Part shown: one piece after another, positions 8,458 to 17,382 of the stretch
Position numbering within the stretch: position 1 is the stretch's first letter
Layout of the letters: each line of letters begins with the position of its first letter
Assembly: GCF_001439735.1 (NCBI RefSeq)
Contig: NZ_JYLN01000007.1
Coordinates: 124,001-188,000 of the forward strand
DNA length: 64,000 nucleotides
Direction of reading: 5' to 3'
From: Pseudomonas paralactis
GTDB lineage: Bacteria; Pseudomonadota; Gammaproteobacteria; Pseudomonadales; Pseudomonadaceae
The notes under the pieces: generated by a model
What the model was told of the DNA's origin: nothing
Database searches by the model: none
Seen by the model: the letters and a program-made list of their open reading frames with translations, nothing else
Made by a program: the position numbers and the translations under genes

Positions 8458-10617
8458 ATGAGCAAACCCGAGAACACCACAGCGACGCAGGACCATGAGC
8501 CGTCGCGGATTCGTGAAGGTTTGCCCTTCCCCCTCGGCGCCACCTGGGATGGCCTGGGCGTTAACTTCGCACTGTTTTCAGCCAACGCCACCAAAGTGGA
8601 ATTGTGCCTGTTCGACGATACCGGCGAAGTCGAGCTGGAGCGCATCGAACTGCCCGAGTACACCGACGAGATCTTTCACGGTTACCTGCCCGATGCCCAC
8701 CCCGGGCTCATCTACGGCTACCGGGTATACGGCGCCTATGACCCGGCCAATGGTCATCGCTTCAACCATAACAAGCTGCTGATCGACCCCTATGCCAAGC
8801 AGTTGGTAGGCGAACTCAAATGGTCGGAGGCGCTGTTCGGCTACACCATCGGCCACCCGGATGACGACCTCAGTTTCGACGAGCGCGACAGTGCGCCGTT
8901 CGTGCCCAAGTGCAAGGTCATCGACCCGGCGCACACCTGGGGCAACGATCAACCGGTACGGGTGCCGTGGGACCGCACGATCATCTATGAAACCCATCTG
9001 CGCGGCATCAGTATGCGCCACCCATCGGTGGGCGAGTCCGTGCGCGGCACCTGCGCCGGCTTGATGGAAGACGACGTACTCAAACATATCCGTCAGTTGG
9101 GCGTCTCTTCGGTTGAGCTGCTGCCGGTGCACGCCTTCGTCAACGACCAGCACTTGCTGGAAAAAGGCATGACCAACTACTGGGGCTACAACAGCATTGC
9201 GTTCTTCGCTCCCGACCCGCGCTACCTGGCCAGCGGCAAGATTGCCGAGTTCAAGGAGATGGTCGCGCACCTGCATGAGCAGAAGCTGGAAGTGATTCTG
9301 GACGTGGTCTACAACCACACCGCCGAAGGCAACGAGCGCGGCCCGACCCTGTCCATGCGCGGCATCGACAATGCCTCTTACTACCGCCTGATGCCCGACG
9401 ACAAGCGCTTCTACATCAACGACTCCGGCACCGGCAACACCCTGGACTTGAGCCACCCGTGCGTGCTGCAAATGGTCACCGACTCCCTGCGTTACTGGGC
9501 CACCGAGATGCATGTGGACGGTTTCCGCTTCGACCTGGCAACCATTCTGGGCCGCTACCGCGACGGGTTCGACGAACGCCACAGCTTCCTCGTCGCCTGC
9601 CGCCAGGATCCGGTGCTGCGCCAGTTGAAAATGATTGCCGAACCCTGGGACTGCGGCCCCGGTGGTTATCAGGTGGGCAACTTCCCGCCGGGCTGGGTGG
9701 AATGGAACGACCGCTTCCGCGACACCGTGCGTGCGTTCTGGAAAGGCGACGACGGCCAACTGGCAGATTTTGCCGGGCGCATGACCGCCTCGGGCGAGAT
9801 GTTCAACCATCGGGGGCGCCGGCCTTACAGCTCGGTGAACTTCATCACCGCCCACGACGGTTTTACCTTGCACGACCTGGTGTCGTACAACGACAAGCAC
9901 AACGAGGCCAACGACGAGAACAACCAGGACGGCAGCAATAACAACCTGTCGTGGAACCATGGTGTCGAAGGCCCGACCGATGACCCTGAAATCAACGCAC
10001 TGCGTCTGCGCCAGATGCGCAACTTCTTTGCCACCCTGCTGCTCGCCCAGGGTACCCCGATGATCGTCGCCGGTGACGAGTTCGCCCGCACCCAGCATGG
10101 CAACAATAATGCCTACTGCCAGGACAGCGAAATCGGTTGGGTCAACTGGGATCTGGACGATGACGGCAAGGCCCTGCTCAAGTTCGTCAAGCGCTTGATC
10201 AAGCTGCGCCTGGCCTACCCGATTCTGCGCCGTGGACGCTTCCTGGTCGGCGATTACAACGAAGACATCGGTGTAAAAGACGTCACCTGGCTGGCGCCCG
10301 ATGGCAACGAAATGAGCACCGAGCAATGGGAAGACAGCCAGGGTCGCTGCCTGGGCATGTTGATGGATGGCCGCGCCCAGGAAACCGGGATCCGTCGGGC
10401 CGGTGCCGACGCTACGCTGCTGCTGGTAGTCAATGCCCACCACGACATGGTCAATTTCCGCCTGCCGCCGGTGCCGGAGGGCGAATTCTGGACGTGCCTG
10501 CTCGATACCAATGCCCCAGCGGTACGCGGCCAGGAACGTTTTGATTTTGAGCATGAGTACGCAGTGACGGGCCGCTCGCTGCTGTTGTTTGAATTGCAGC
10601 ACGAAGACGAGGTATGA
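8458..10617 (+). CDS. glgX: Glycogen debranching enzyme GlgX
   Basis: GH13 isoamylase-type debranching enzyme that hydrolyses alpha-1,6 branches of glycogen to give linear maltodextrins, the substrate of TreY. The ATG at 8458 has a GCAGGAG ribosome-binding site at 8444-8450; the frame is open further upstream but lacks a site. The 719-residue product has an N-terminal CBM48 domain (F-P-L-G-A-T-W-D-G-L-G-V-N-F-A-L-F-S), D-V-V-Y-N-H-T-A-E-G-N, the nucleophile in V-D-G-F-R-F-D-L-A, the acid in I-A-E-P-W-D, and F-I-T-A-H-D-G-F-T-L. The next gene starts 1 nt after the stop, so the 10.6-13.6 kb cassette may be co-transcribed with glgX. Confidence 0.95.
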   Translation: MSKPENTTATQDHEPSRIREGLPFPLGATWDGLGVNFALFSANATKVELCLFDDTGEVELERIELPEYTDEIFHGYLPDAHPGLIYGYRVYGAYDPANGHRFNHNKLLIDPYAKQLVGELKWSEALFGYTIGHPDDDLSFDERDSAPFVPKCKVIDPAHTWGNDQPVRVPWDRTIIYETHLRGISMRHPSVGESVRGTCAGLMEDDVLKHIRQLGVSSVELLPVHAFVNDQHLLEKGMTNYWGYNSIAFFAPDPRYLASGKIAEFKEMVAHLHEQKLEVILDVVYNHTAEGNERGPTLSMRGIDNASYYRLMPDDKRFYINDSGTGNTLDLSHPCVLQMVTDSLRYWATEMHVDGFRFDLATILGRYRDGFDERHSFLVACRQDPVLRQLKMIAEPWDCGPGGYQVGNFPPGWVEWNDRFRDTVRAFWKGDDGQLADFAGRMTASGEMFNHRGRRPYSSVNFITAHDGFTLHDLVSYNDKHNEANDENNQDGSNNNLSWNHGVEGPTDDPEINALRLRQMRNFFATLLLAQGTPMIVAGDEFARTQHGNNNAYCQDSEIGWVNWDLDDDGKALLKFVKRLIKLRLAYPILRRGRFLVGDYNEDIGVKDVTWLAPDGNEMSTEQWEDSQGRCLGMLMDGRAQETGIRRAGADATLLLVVNAHHDMVNFRLPPVPEGEFWTCLLDTNAPAVRGQERFDFEHEYAVTGRSLLLFELQHEDEV

Positions 10618-10618
10618 G

Positions 10619-11617
10619 ATGGCGCTGCACAGTTTCCTTCAGGGCTACAGGGGCTACGCGGATACCCAGGCGCTTGGGGCTGCACTGAGAGCCCTTCAGG
10701 AAGAAGGGCTTGATCAACTGCCGCTGCCGGGCAGCGGCGAAACGCTGGCCCGCTTCAGTCGGCTGGCCCAGGTGGCCGGCCATGACTTGCGCCTGTGCAA
10801 GTTGTTTGAAGGCCATACCGACGCGCTGGCAATTATTGCCGAACTCGACAGCCCGCTGCCGCCGCTTGGCAGCACGTGGGGCATGTGGGCAGCCGAACCA
10901 CCGGCGGCCAAGGTGCGTGTGCGACGCGATGGTCACTGGCTGATCGTCGATGGGCGCAAAGCCTGGTGTTCCGGTGCTGCGGTGGTCAGCCATGGCTTGC
11001 TGACGGCCTGGGACGAGGATGATCGTCAGCAACTGGTAGCCGTGGCGATGGATCAACCGGGCATCACGGTGTCGGATGAGGGCTGGAATGCGGTTGGCAT
11101 GGCTGCCACCGGCAGCGTTGACGTTCTGTTCAACGCGGCCAAGGGCATCGCGGTGGGTGGGCCGGGGGATTACCTGGCTCGACCCGGCTTCTGGCAAGGC
11201 GGCGTTGGTATCGCCGCCTGCTGGTATGGCGGTGCGCAACGCCTGGGCGAGGTGCTGCGCGCTCACTGTGCGCAGCGCCCGGAGCCTCATGCGCTGGCCC
11301 ATCTGGGAGCGGTCGACAGCGCGCTGAACAGCGCCGCTTGCGTACTGCGCGCCAGCGCCGAGCATATTGACCGCGAGCCTCGCGCCGATGCCAGGCAACT
11401 GGCTCAGCAGGCACGCGCGTGTATTGAAGACACGGTCGAGCAAGTCATGCGTCGTGTCGGCCATGCCGTGGGCGCCGGGCCCTACTGCAAAGACCCGCAC
11501 TTTGCACAGCTGATGGCTGATCTACCGGTGTACGTACGGCAAAGTCATGCCGAACGCGACCTGGCAGCCCTCGGCGAACTGGTTGCCAGCGACGCCTCGG
11601 GGAGGTGGCAATTATGA
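10619..11617 (+). CDS. Acyl-CoA dehydrogenase-like protein
   Basis: Predicted 332-residue protein resembling acyl-CoA dehydrogenases. A central beta-domain stretch (W-L-I-V-D-G-R-K-A-W-C-S-G-A) matches the flavin-binding region, and the C-terminal helices carry V-G-H-A-V-G-A-G-P-Y and Q-S-H-A-E-R-D-L-A-A-L-G. It is shorter than typical family members (about 380), mostly at the N-terminus. The ATG at 10619 follows a GAGG at 10609-10612; its stop overlaps the next start (ATGA). The substrate is unknown. Coupling to a deacetylase, a NodS-like methyltransferase and a glycosyltransferase suggests it acts on an acyl group of a small glycoconjugate rather than in beta-oxidation; that is inference. 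Confidence 0.75.
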   Translation: MALHSFLQGYRGYADTQALGAALRALQEEGLDQLPLPGSGETLARFSRLAQVAGHDLRLCKLFEGHTDALAIIAELDSPLPPLGSTWGMWAAEPPAAKVRVRRDGHWLIVDGRKAWCSGAAVVSHGLLTAWDEDDRQQLVAVAMDQPGITVSDEGWNAVGMAATGSVDVLFNAAKGIAVGGPGDYLARPGFWQGGVGIAACWYGGAQRLGEVLRAHCAQRPEPHALAHLGAVDSALNSAACVLRASAEHIDREPRADARQLAQQARACIEDTVEQVMRRVGHAVGAGPYCKDPHFAQLMADLPVYVRQSHAERDLAALGELVASDASGRWQL

Positions 11618-12372
11618 AACCCAATCCGATTGTCGGCCAAGGCACCCCACTCAATCATTGGCAAACGTCGGCACGGCTGGCCGAGTTACCGCACATCAGC
11701 GCCGCGCAACTGGTGCCCCAGGGGCACCGCGCGGTGATCATCGCACCACACCCGGACGATGAAGTCCTCGGCAGCGGTGGCCTGCTGCAGGGTTTGGCCG
11801 TGCTGGAGCGCCCTATCCAGTTGATCTCCGTTACCGACGGCAGCGCCAGCCATCCTGGCTCCAAACGCTGGCCGGTAGCGCGCCTGAGCGTCGTGCGCCC
11901 GCAGGAGTCGGCCCAGGCCCTGCATCGCCTGGGCCTGCCGTTGCACAGTTTAAAGTGGCTGCGCGGCGGGTTTACCGACAGCAAGGTGGCCGAGCGCGAA
12001 GCCCAGCTGTGTGCGTTCATCCAGCGCCACCTCAAGCCCACCGATATTGTGTTCGCCACCTGGCGCGAAGACGGCCATTGCGACCATGAAGCGGTAGGCC
12101 GTGCCAGCGCCAAAGCGGCCGAGGCCGTCGGCGCGACGTTGTGCGAACTGCCGGTGTGGACTTGGCACTGGGCGACTGCCGAAGACAACCGGGTGCCTTG
12201 GCACCGGGCGCGCAAAATTACGTTGACCGCCGAACAAGTGGCACGCAAGCGCCACGCGATCCACGCATTCGCCAGCCAGTTGGAGGGCGACCCGCAGGTC
12301 GGCCTGCCGCCCGTGCTGGCGCCCCACGTAGTAGAGCGCTTGCTGCAACCCTTTGAAGTGGTGTTTGTATGA
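11614..12372 (+). CDS. PIG-L family (LmbE-like) N-acetylglucosamine deacetylase, copy 1
   Basis: Zinc-dependent deacetylase of the PIG-L/MshB fold, 252 residues. It has the intact motif A-P-H-P-D-D-E (H46, D48, D49) and a downstream G-H-C-D-H-E-A-V-G that supplies the third His ligand. In MshB the His and second Asp bind zinc and the first Asp is the general base; all are present. The ATG at 11614 has a strong GGAGG (11601-11605) and overlaps the preceding stop; its own stop overlaps the next start. The substrate is probably an N-acetyl amino sugar, not determinable from sequence. A close paralogue lies at 13767-14528. Confidence 0.88.
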   Translation: MKPNPIVGQGTPLNHWQTSARLAELPHISAAQLVPQGHRAVIIAPHPDDEVLGSGGLLQGLAVLERPIQLISVTDGSASHPGSKRWPVARLSVVRPQESAQALHRLGLPLHSLKWLRGGFTDSKVAEREAQLCAFIQRHLKPTDIVFATWREDGHCDHEAVGRASAKAAEAVGATLCELPVWTWHWATAEDNRVPWHRARKITLTAEQVARKRHAIHAFASQLEGDPQVGLPPVLAPHVVERLLQPFEVVFV

Positions 12373-12968
12373 GTGTGGCCACCCCGTATTTTGATCAACT
12401 GTTTGCCGGCAATGACGACCCCTGGGCGTTTCGTCAGCGCTGGTACGAACAACGCAAGCGCGCACTGACCCTGGCCGTACTGACCCGACCGCGATATGCC
12501 TCGATCTTCGAGCCCGGCTGTGCCAACGGCGAACTGAGCGCCGAGCTGGCGACCCGTTGTGAGCGCCTGCTGTGCTGTGACACCGCTAGCGCCGCGGTGC
12601 GCCTGGCACAGGCGCGTCTGAGCGCGTTTGCCCATGCTCATGTAGAACAGCGGCGCCTGCCCCAGGAGTGGCCCACCGGTGAGTTTGAACTGATCGTGTT
12701 GAGCGAGCTGTGTTACTACCTCGATGTGAATGATCTGAATCGTCTGATCGATCGCGCCCTCGCCACCTTGACCGATAACGGCCAACTCCTGGCCTGCCAC
12801 TGGCGCCCGCCCATTGACGGTTGCCCGCAAACCGCCGAACAGGTACACGCTCTGCTCCAGCATCGAATGGGGATGCCACCGCTGGTGCAGCACCATGACC
12901 AGGATTTTCTGCTCGACCTGTGGAGCCGCGACGGCACCTCGGTCGCACGCCATGAGGGGTTGCGATGA
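12369..12968 (+). CDS. NodS-like class I SAM-dependent methyltransferase
   Basis: A 199-residue cytoplasmic methyltransferase. The N-terminus (Y-F-D-Q-L-F-A-G-N-D-D-P-W-A-F-R-x-R-W-Y-E-x-R-K) and the SAM-binding motif I (F-E-P-G-C-A-N-G-E-L-S) are typical of the NodS/PF05401 group. Known NodS N-methylates the deacetylated glucosamine of Nod-factor precursors. Here the gene directly follows a deacetylase and precedes a glycosyltransferase, with ATGA overlaps on both sides, which fits methylation of an amino sugar exposed by the PIG-L enzyme. That substrate is inferred. A generic small-molecule methyltransferase is the alternative. Confidence 0.82.
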   Translation: MSVATPYFDQLFAGNDDPWAFRQRWYEQRKRALTLAVLTRPRYASIFEPGCANGELSAELATRCERLLCCDTASAAVRLAQARLSAFAHAHVEQRRLPQEWPTGEFELIVLSELCYYLDVNDLNRLIDRALATLTDNGQLLACHWRPPIDGCPQTAEQVHALLQHRMGMPPLVQHHDQDFLLDLWSRDGTSVARHEGLR

Positions 12969-13624
12969 TCGGCATCTTGATTCCGGTGCATAACGAAGAA
13001 GCGCTGTTGGACGATTGCCTGAGGGCCGCGCGGGTCGCCGCCCACCATCCGGGCCTGCACGGGGAAAGGGTGCAAATCCTGGTGGTGCTCGACAGCTGCA
13101 GCGATGCCAGCGCGGCGATCGCCCAGGCGCATGATGTGCACAGCATCCACGTGCAGGCACGCAACGTAGGGCGAGCGCGAGGCGTCGGCGCCCGGCATTT
13201 ACTGAACCTGGGCGCGCGCTGGATTTCCTGTACCGACGCCGACAGCCGCGTGGCCCCCGACTGGCTGGTGGCTCAACTGGCCCTGGGCTGTGACGCGGTG
13301 TGTGGCACCGTGACCGTGGACAGCTGGAGTGAAGGCTTCGACCCCGCAGCGCAGATTCGTTATCACCAGGCATACCAGGCGCGTGATGGCCATCGGCACA
13401 TTCACGGCGCCAACCTGGGCGTGAGTGCCAGTGCCTATGTGCAGGCCGGCGGCTTCGAACCCCTGGCGTGCCACGAGGATGTGCAGTTGGTGCGCGAGCT
13501 GGAACGTTGCGGTGCTTCCATTGCCTGGAGCCATGCGCCGCAAGTGATCACCAGTGCACGCCTGGATTGCCGCGCCCAGGGCGGCTTCGGCGATTACCTG
13601 AAAAGCCTGATGCTGGTTTCGTAA
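12965..13624 (+). CDS. Family 2 glycosyltransferase
   Basis: Soluble GT-A-fold glycosyltransferase of 219 residues. The N-terminus I-G-I-L-I-P-V-H-N-E-E is the family 2 signature, followed by a D-x-D-type motif (C-T-D-A-D-S-R-V) and a catalytic-base region E-P-L-A-C-H-E-D-V-Q-L. There are no membrane segments, unlike NodC or cellulose synthases, so the acceptor is probably soluble or membrane-peripheral. The start overlaps the methyltransferase stop (ATGA). It is the last gene of the tightly coupled cassette; a 142-nt gap with an inverted repeat follows. Donor and acceptor sugars cannot be read from the sequence. Confidence 0.85.
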   Translation: MIGILIPVHNEEALLDDCLRAARVAAHHPGLHGERVQILVVLDSCSDASAAIAQAHDVHSIHVQARNVGRARGVGARHLLNLGARWISCTDADSRVAPDWLVAQLALGCDAVCGTVTVDSWSEGFDPAAQIRYHQAYQARDGHRHIHGANLGVSASAYVQAGGFEPLACHEDVQLVRELERCGASIAWSHAPQVITSARLDCRAQGGFGDYLKSLMLVS

Positions 13625-13654
13625 AAAAACGACAAACCTGTGACACATCCTTGT

Positions 13655-13702
13655 CTATGCTGAGAGTGGCTTGCAGGGCATCCCAGGGTTGGAATGCCCT
13701 GC
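13655..13702 (+). promoter_or_regulatory. Intergenic RpoS-like -10 and inverted repeat before the second PIG-L gene
   Basis: CTATGCT at 13655-13661 differs at one position from the CTATACT -10 favoured by RpoS, and no clear -35 is present. Just downstream is a perfect 9-bp inverted repeat, GCAGGGCAT (13673-13681) and ATGCCCTGC (13694-13702), around a 12-nt loop. No T run follows, so it is not an obvious terminator; it could be an operator or a leader hairpin. Confidence 0.35.
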
Positions 13703-13766
13703 ACTCACCGCAGCGGAGCCTGCGCTGAAGCCAAGAGCGTTACCCACCAACAAGGATGTGACACCC

Positions 13767-14528
13767 ATGAAGCCTGCCTCCTCAAGCGAAGGCCGTCGCG
13801 GCCCCGCGCAAATCTGGAACAGCGCGCCGCAGTTGGCGCAAATCCCCTGCCTTGCACTGGCTACCCTGGTGCCGCCCGGTGCCCGGGTTGTGGTGATAGC
13901 GCCCCACCCCGGCGATGAAGTGCTGGCGTGCGGCGGTTTGCTGCAACTGCTCAGCACCCGCGAGCATCCGCTGAAATTGATCTCCATCACCGATGGCAGC
14001 GCCAGCCATCCGGGCTCCCAGGTATGGCCGGTGAGCCGCTTGAGTGTGGTGCGCCCGCAGGAAAGCGCCGAGGCACTGCGCCGCCTCGGTATGCCGTTGC
14101 ACAGCCTCAAATGGATTCGCGGCGGGTTTTGCGACGACGCGCTGGCGGCCCACGAGCAACCGATGAGCCAGTTCATTGCGCGCCACCTGCAACCCGGCGA
14201 CGTGGTGTTTACCACCTGGCGCCATGATGGCAATGACGACCACGATGCCGTCGGCCGGGCGAGTGCAAAAGCCTGCAGCCTGGTGGGCGCGCAACTGTAT
14301 GAACTGGCGATCTGGGCCTGGCATTGGCCGGCGCGCGAAGGTGCGGTGATTCCTTGGCAACGCGCACGCAAAGTGCGCCTGGACACCTGGAGCGTGGCGC
14401 GCAAACTGCACGCCGCCCATGCCTATGCCAGCCAATTGGTCGGCGACCCCCAGATCGGCCTGCCGCCCATGCTCGCCCAGGTGTTGCTTGAGCGTATGCG
14501 CGAACCCTACGAGATCGTATTCATGTAG
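13767..14528 (+). CDS. PIG-L family protein, copy 2, with altered HPGDE motif
   Basis: Paralogue of the deacetylase at 11614 (253 residues). The two share long near-identical stretches such as S-I/V-T-D-G-S-A-S-H-P-G-S and R-L-S-V-V-R-P-Q-E-S-A. The zinc/catalytic motif reads A-P-H-P-G-D-E (H47, G49, D50): the residue matching the MshB general base Asp is Gly, from codon GGC where copy 1 has GAC. The zinc ligands His47 and Asp50 and the later D-D-H-D-A-V-G His remain. I chose the ATG at 13767 because it matches the start of copy 1 and has AAGGA at 13752-13756. The product may bind but not hydrolyse the substrate, or act by another mechanism. Confidence 0.85.
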   Translation: MKPASSSEGRRGPAQIWNSAPQLAQIPCLALATLVPPGARVVVIAPHPGDEVLACGGLLQLLSTREHPLKLISITDGSASHPGSQVWPVSRLSVVRPQESAEALRRLGMPLHSLKWIRGGFCDDALAAHEQPMSQFIARHLQPGDVVFTTWRHDGNDDHDAVGRASAKACSLVGAQLYELAIWAWHWPAREGAVIPWQRARKVRLDTWSVARKLHAAHAYASQLVGDPQIGLPPMLAQVLLERMREPYEIVFM

Positions 14529-14776
14529 GTATTGGCCCGCCTCTACCTGTTAGTTTTCACAGTAGCGGCCTTTTCGATCTGCAACTAAGGTGCGCAAAGT
14601 ACTGCCCCCTTAAGGTGCAGTCGAGAAAGCCATGCCAACCCTTTGCATTGGCCGATGTTTTCAGATGCAGGTAACCCGTAGTCCCTGATCCGTATCGCGT
14701 TCGTTGTTGCCATGGTTTTGCACCGCGCCTGGCGTGCCAGGTGCCGGACGATATTGTGCTCAAGCGAGGACGGACC

Positions 14777-17341
14777 ATGCGCACACGGATAACTGCTTTG
14801 TTGTACTCAGGCATTGCCTCAGCGATTGTATTGACGACCTGGCCGCTGGCCTCTTATGGCGCGTGCACCATCAACAATACGCTCGGCAACGACACCTCCA
14901 GTTGTGACAGCGCCACCGCACCGGGCTTTACCGATACCGGCGGCGACAACACCCTCGAACTCACCGCCACCGGCAGAGTAAGTGGGAACGTGACCTATGG
15001 AAGCGGCAATGATCGCGTGGTCGTCAACGGCCCGGGCGCCGGCGTCGATGGCAACCTCAACCAGGGTGATGGCAATAACTTTTTCCGGCTCAACCAGGGC
15101 AGTGTCAGCGGGTCCATCAGCCAAGGCGCGGGCGCCGATGTGGTGGAAATTTCCGGGGGCCAGGCAGGCGCTGTCAGCCAGGGCTCGGGAATCGACCGTT
15201 TTGACATGAGTGGCGGCACTATCGCCTCGCTGGAACAGGGCGACGGCCTGGACGTCTTCAACATGAGCGGCGGCACCATCACCGGCGGCTTCGACGACGG
15301 CGACGAAGCAACGATGACCGGGGGCACCATCGGCCGGGTCAACATGAAACTCGATGACAATCGGTTCGATATGTCGGGTGGCAAGATCATCGGCAACCTG
15401 GTGACCGGCTTCGGCAAAGACACCATTCTGATCTCGAAAGACGCCTTGGTTGGCGGCAATATCAGCGTCAGCGGTGGGGACGATCAGGTGATCATCAGCG
15501 GTGGTGAGGTTAACGGCCAAGTGCTGCTCAGCTTCGGCAACGATGAATTTGTCTGGTCTGGAGGCAAACTGCACTCATCCGTGCTGATGGGCGCCGGCGA
15601 CGATACGGCCATGCTTCAGGGGCTGGTGGCTGAACAAGTGGCTGCGGCGCAACTGATAGACGCCGGCGTGGGGATCGACAACCTGACCCTGAACAATACC
15701 CAAGTCGATGATCCTGGCCTGTTTGCCAACTGGGAAAGCATCCGCCTGGACAACGGCTCGCACATGACCCTGGGCGGGCCCCTGACCCTCGGCGACAGCG
15801 AGACCGGCACTGGCGCCCTGTTCATTGATAGCAGCAGTGCGCTGCTGGTCAACACGGGCGGTATCAGTCCGTTTACCACCGGGCAGTTGGCCAACGTGAC
15901 CAACAGCGGCACCCTCGACATGGTCACTGGCAGCACCACTGCCAGTGACACCTTGACCATCAACGGCAATTACACCGGCGACGGCGGGCGTCTGGCCCTG
16001 CAAACCGTGCTGGGAGCAGACGACTCGGCCAGCGACAAACTGGTGGTCAGCTCCGGCACGCTACAGGGCAACACCACCCTCTTGGTGACTAACCTTGGGG
16101 GCGCCGGCGCCGCGACGTTGCAGGACGGCATCCAGGTGGTGCAAGCGCTCAATGGCGCCAGCGGGCCTGGCACAGCCTTCACCTTGGGCAATACCGTAAC
16201 GGCCGGGGCGTTCGACTACTACCTGTTCAAAGGTGCGGGCACGGCTGGAACCGAGCAGAGTTACTACCTGCGCTCCACGATCCCGGCCACACCGCTGCCC
16301 AAACCTGAAGAACCGGCCATGCCATTGCCTGAGCCGGTGCCAGGAACCCCGCCCCTGCCGTCTAACCCCACTGAAAAAGAGGTTCCGATCTATCGTCCCG
16401 AGGTGCCGCTGTACGCCGTGTTGTTTCCCGCTGCGCAGCAAATCGTGCAAGGGATGCTTGGCACCTATCACGAGCGCATGGGCGATCAGAGCCGGCAGCA
16501 GCACACCGGCGTGATGCCGGCAGGTTGGGGACGGGTCTACGGCAGCAGCAGCCGACAGAGTCTTGCCGGTGCGGTCAACCCTACGTTGGACGGCTCGCTG
16601 ACAGGGTTCCAGGTCGGCACCGATGTGTTCGCCAGCGAGTTGGGCAACGGCCTGTTGCAGCGCCTCGGGTTCTTCGTCGGTCACAGTCGCCTCAGAGGCG
16701 ATGTAAAAGGCTTCAATGGCGGCTGGGAAAACAAGGACGCCGGCAAAACCACTTTGCGCGGCGACAGCCTGGGGGTCTATTGGACGCTGATCGGCACTAA
16801 CCAGGCTTATCTTGACCTGGTGTTGATGGGCACCCGCTTTGATGGCAATAACGAGTCAGCGCGTGGCGTGAAAATGAAAACCCGTGGGCATAACGTCACC
16901 GCCTCTGCTGAAGTGGGCTGGCCGTTGGCGCTGAGCGCCCGCTGGATTCTGGAGCCCCAGGCGCAGTTGATCGTCGGCAAAACCAGGCTCGATAGCCAGA
17001 ACGACGGTATTTCCGACGTTTCCTATGACGCCGACACCAACGTCACGACGCGCCTGGGTGTGCGCCTGCGCGGTGATTACACCGTTAATGGCATGCCGCT
17101 GCAGCCTTATGTGCGTGCCAATGTCTGGCATTCCAGCGCCGGGGACAACAGTGTCGTATTCAACGATGTAACGCGTATAGATACCGAACAAAAATCCACC
17201 ACGATGGACGCCAGCCTCGGGGCCACCCTGCAAGTTGCCCAAGGCATTAGCCTGTACGGTGAAGTCGGCTATGACCGCAACCTGGACAGCAATAGCCTCA
17301 ATGGCCGCCGAGGGACGCTCGGCTTAAGAATGGAGTTCTGA
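14777..17341 (+). CDS. Autotransporter with repeat-built passenger and C-terminal beta-barrel
   Basis: Type V secretion protein of 854 residues. The ATG at 14777 follows GCGAGGA (14764-14770). A signal peptide (about 1-29, ending A-S-Y-G-A) precedes a passenger (about 30-480) made largely of degenerate repeats of about 20 residues of the form G-x-G-x-D-x-F-x-M-S-G-G-x-I-x-G, consistent with a beta-helix. A Pro/Glu-rich linker (about 510-550) with Y-R-P-E-V-P-L-Y leads into an outer-membrane beta-barrel of about 270 residues that ends in the required aromatic residue (L-G-L-R-M-E-F). No protease triad or RGD is evident, so adhesion or surface coating is more likely than enzymatic activity. Confidence 0.88.
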   Translation: MRTRITALLYSGIASAIVLTTWPLASYGACTINNTLGNDTSSCDSATAPGFTDTGGDNTLELTATGRVSGNVTYGSGNDRVVVNGPGAGVDGNLNQGDGNNFFRLNQGSVSGSISQGAGADVVEISGGQAGAVSQGSGIDRFDMSGGTIASLEQGDGLDVFNMSGGTITGGFDDGDEATMTGGTIGRVNMKLDDNRFDMSGGKIIGNLVTGFGKDTILISKDALVGGNISVSGGDDQVIISGGEVNGQVLLSFGNDEFVWSGGKLHSSVLMGAGDDTAMLQGLVAEQVAAAQLIDAGVGIDNLTLNNTQVDDPGLFANWESIRLDNGSHMTLGGPLTLGDSETGTGALFIDSSSALLVNTGGISPFTTGQLANVTNSGTLDMVTGSTTASDTLTINGNYTGDGGRLALQTVLGADDSASDKLVVSSGTLQGNTTLLVTNLGGAGAATLQDGIQVVQALNGASGPGTAFTLGNTVTAGAFDYYLFKGAGTAGTEQSYYLRSTIPATPLPKPEEPAMPLPEPVPGTPPLPSNPTEKEVPIYRPEVPLYAVLFPAAQQIVQGMLGTYHERMGDQSRQQHTGVMPAGWGRVYGSSSRQSLAGAVNPTLDGSLTGFQVGTDVFASELGNGLLQRLGFFVGHSRLRGDVKGFNGGWENKDAGKTTLRGDSLGVYWTLIGTNQAYLDLVLMGTRFDGNNESARGVKMKTRGHNVTASAEVGWPLALSARWILEPQAQLIVGKTRLDSQNDGISDVSYDADTNVTTRLGVRLRGDYTVNGMPLQPYVRANVWHSSAGDNSVVFNDVTRIDTEQKSTTMDASLGATLQVAQGISLYGEVGYDRNLDSNSLNGRRGTLGLRMEF

Positions 17342-17352
17342 CCCAGAAACCG

Positions 17353-17382
17353 CTGTAGGAGCGAGCTTGCTCGCTCCTACAG
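17353..17382. repeat. REP palindrome
   Basis: A 30-bp perfect palindrome built from two 14-nt arms (CTGTAGGAGCGAGC and its complement) around TT, 12 nt after the autotransporter stop. The same arm forms the ends of the larger REPIN elements at 47129, 56123 and 60575. Besides being a REP element it can fold in RNA and may end autotransporter transcription. Confidence 0.8.

Noticed and set aside
8578..10602. Long open frame (674 codons) on the - strand opposite glgX
   Set aside because: Same shadow effect; glgX is unambiguous on the + strand and the antisense product has no recognisable motif.
13673..13702. Inverted repeat after the GT2 gene as a terminator
   Set aside because: The stem is good but no T tract follows, so I list it only as a possible regulatory element.
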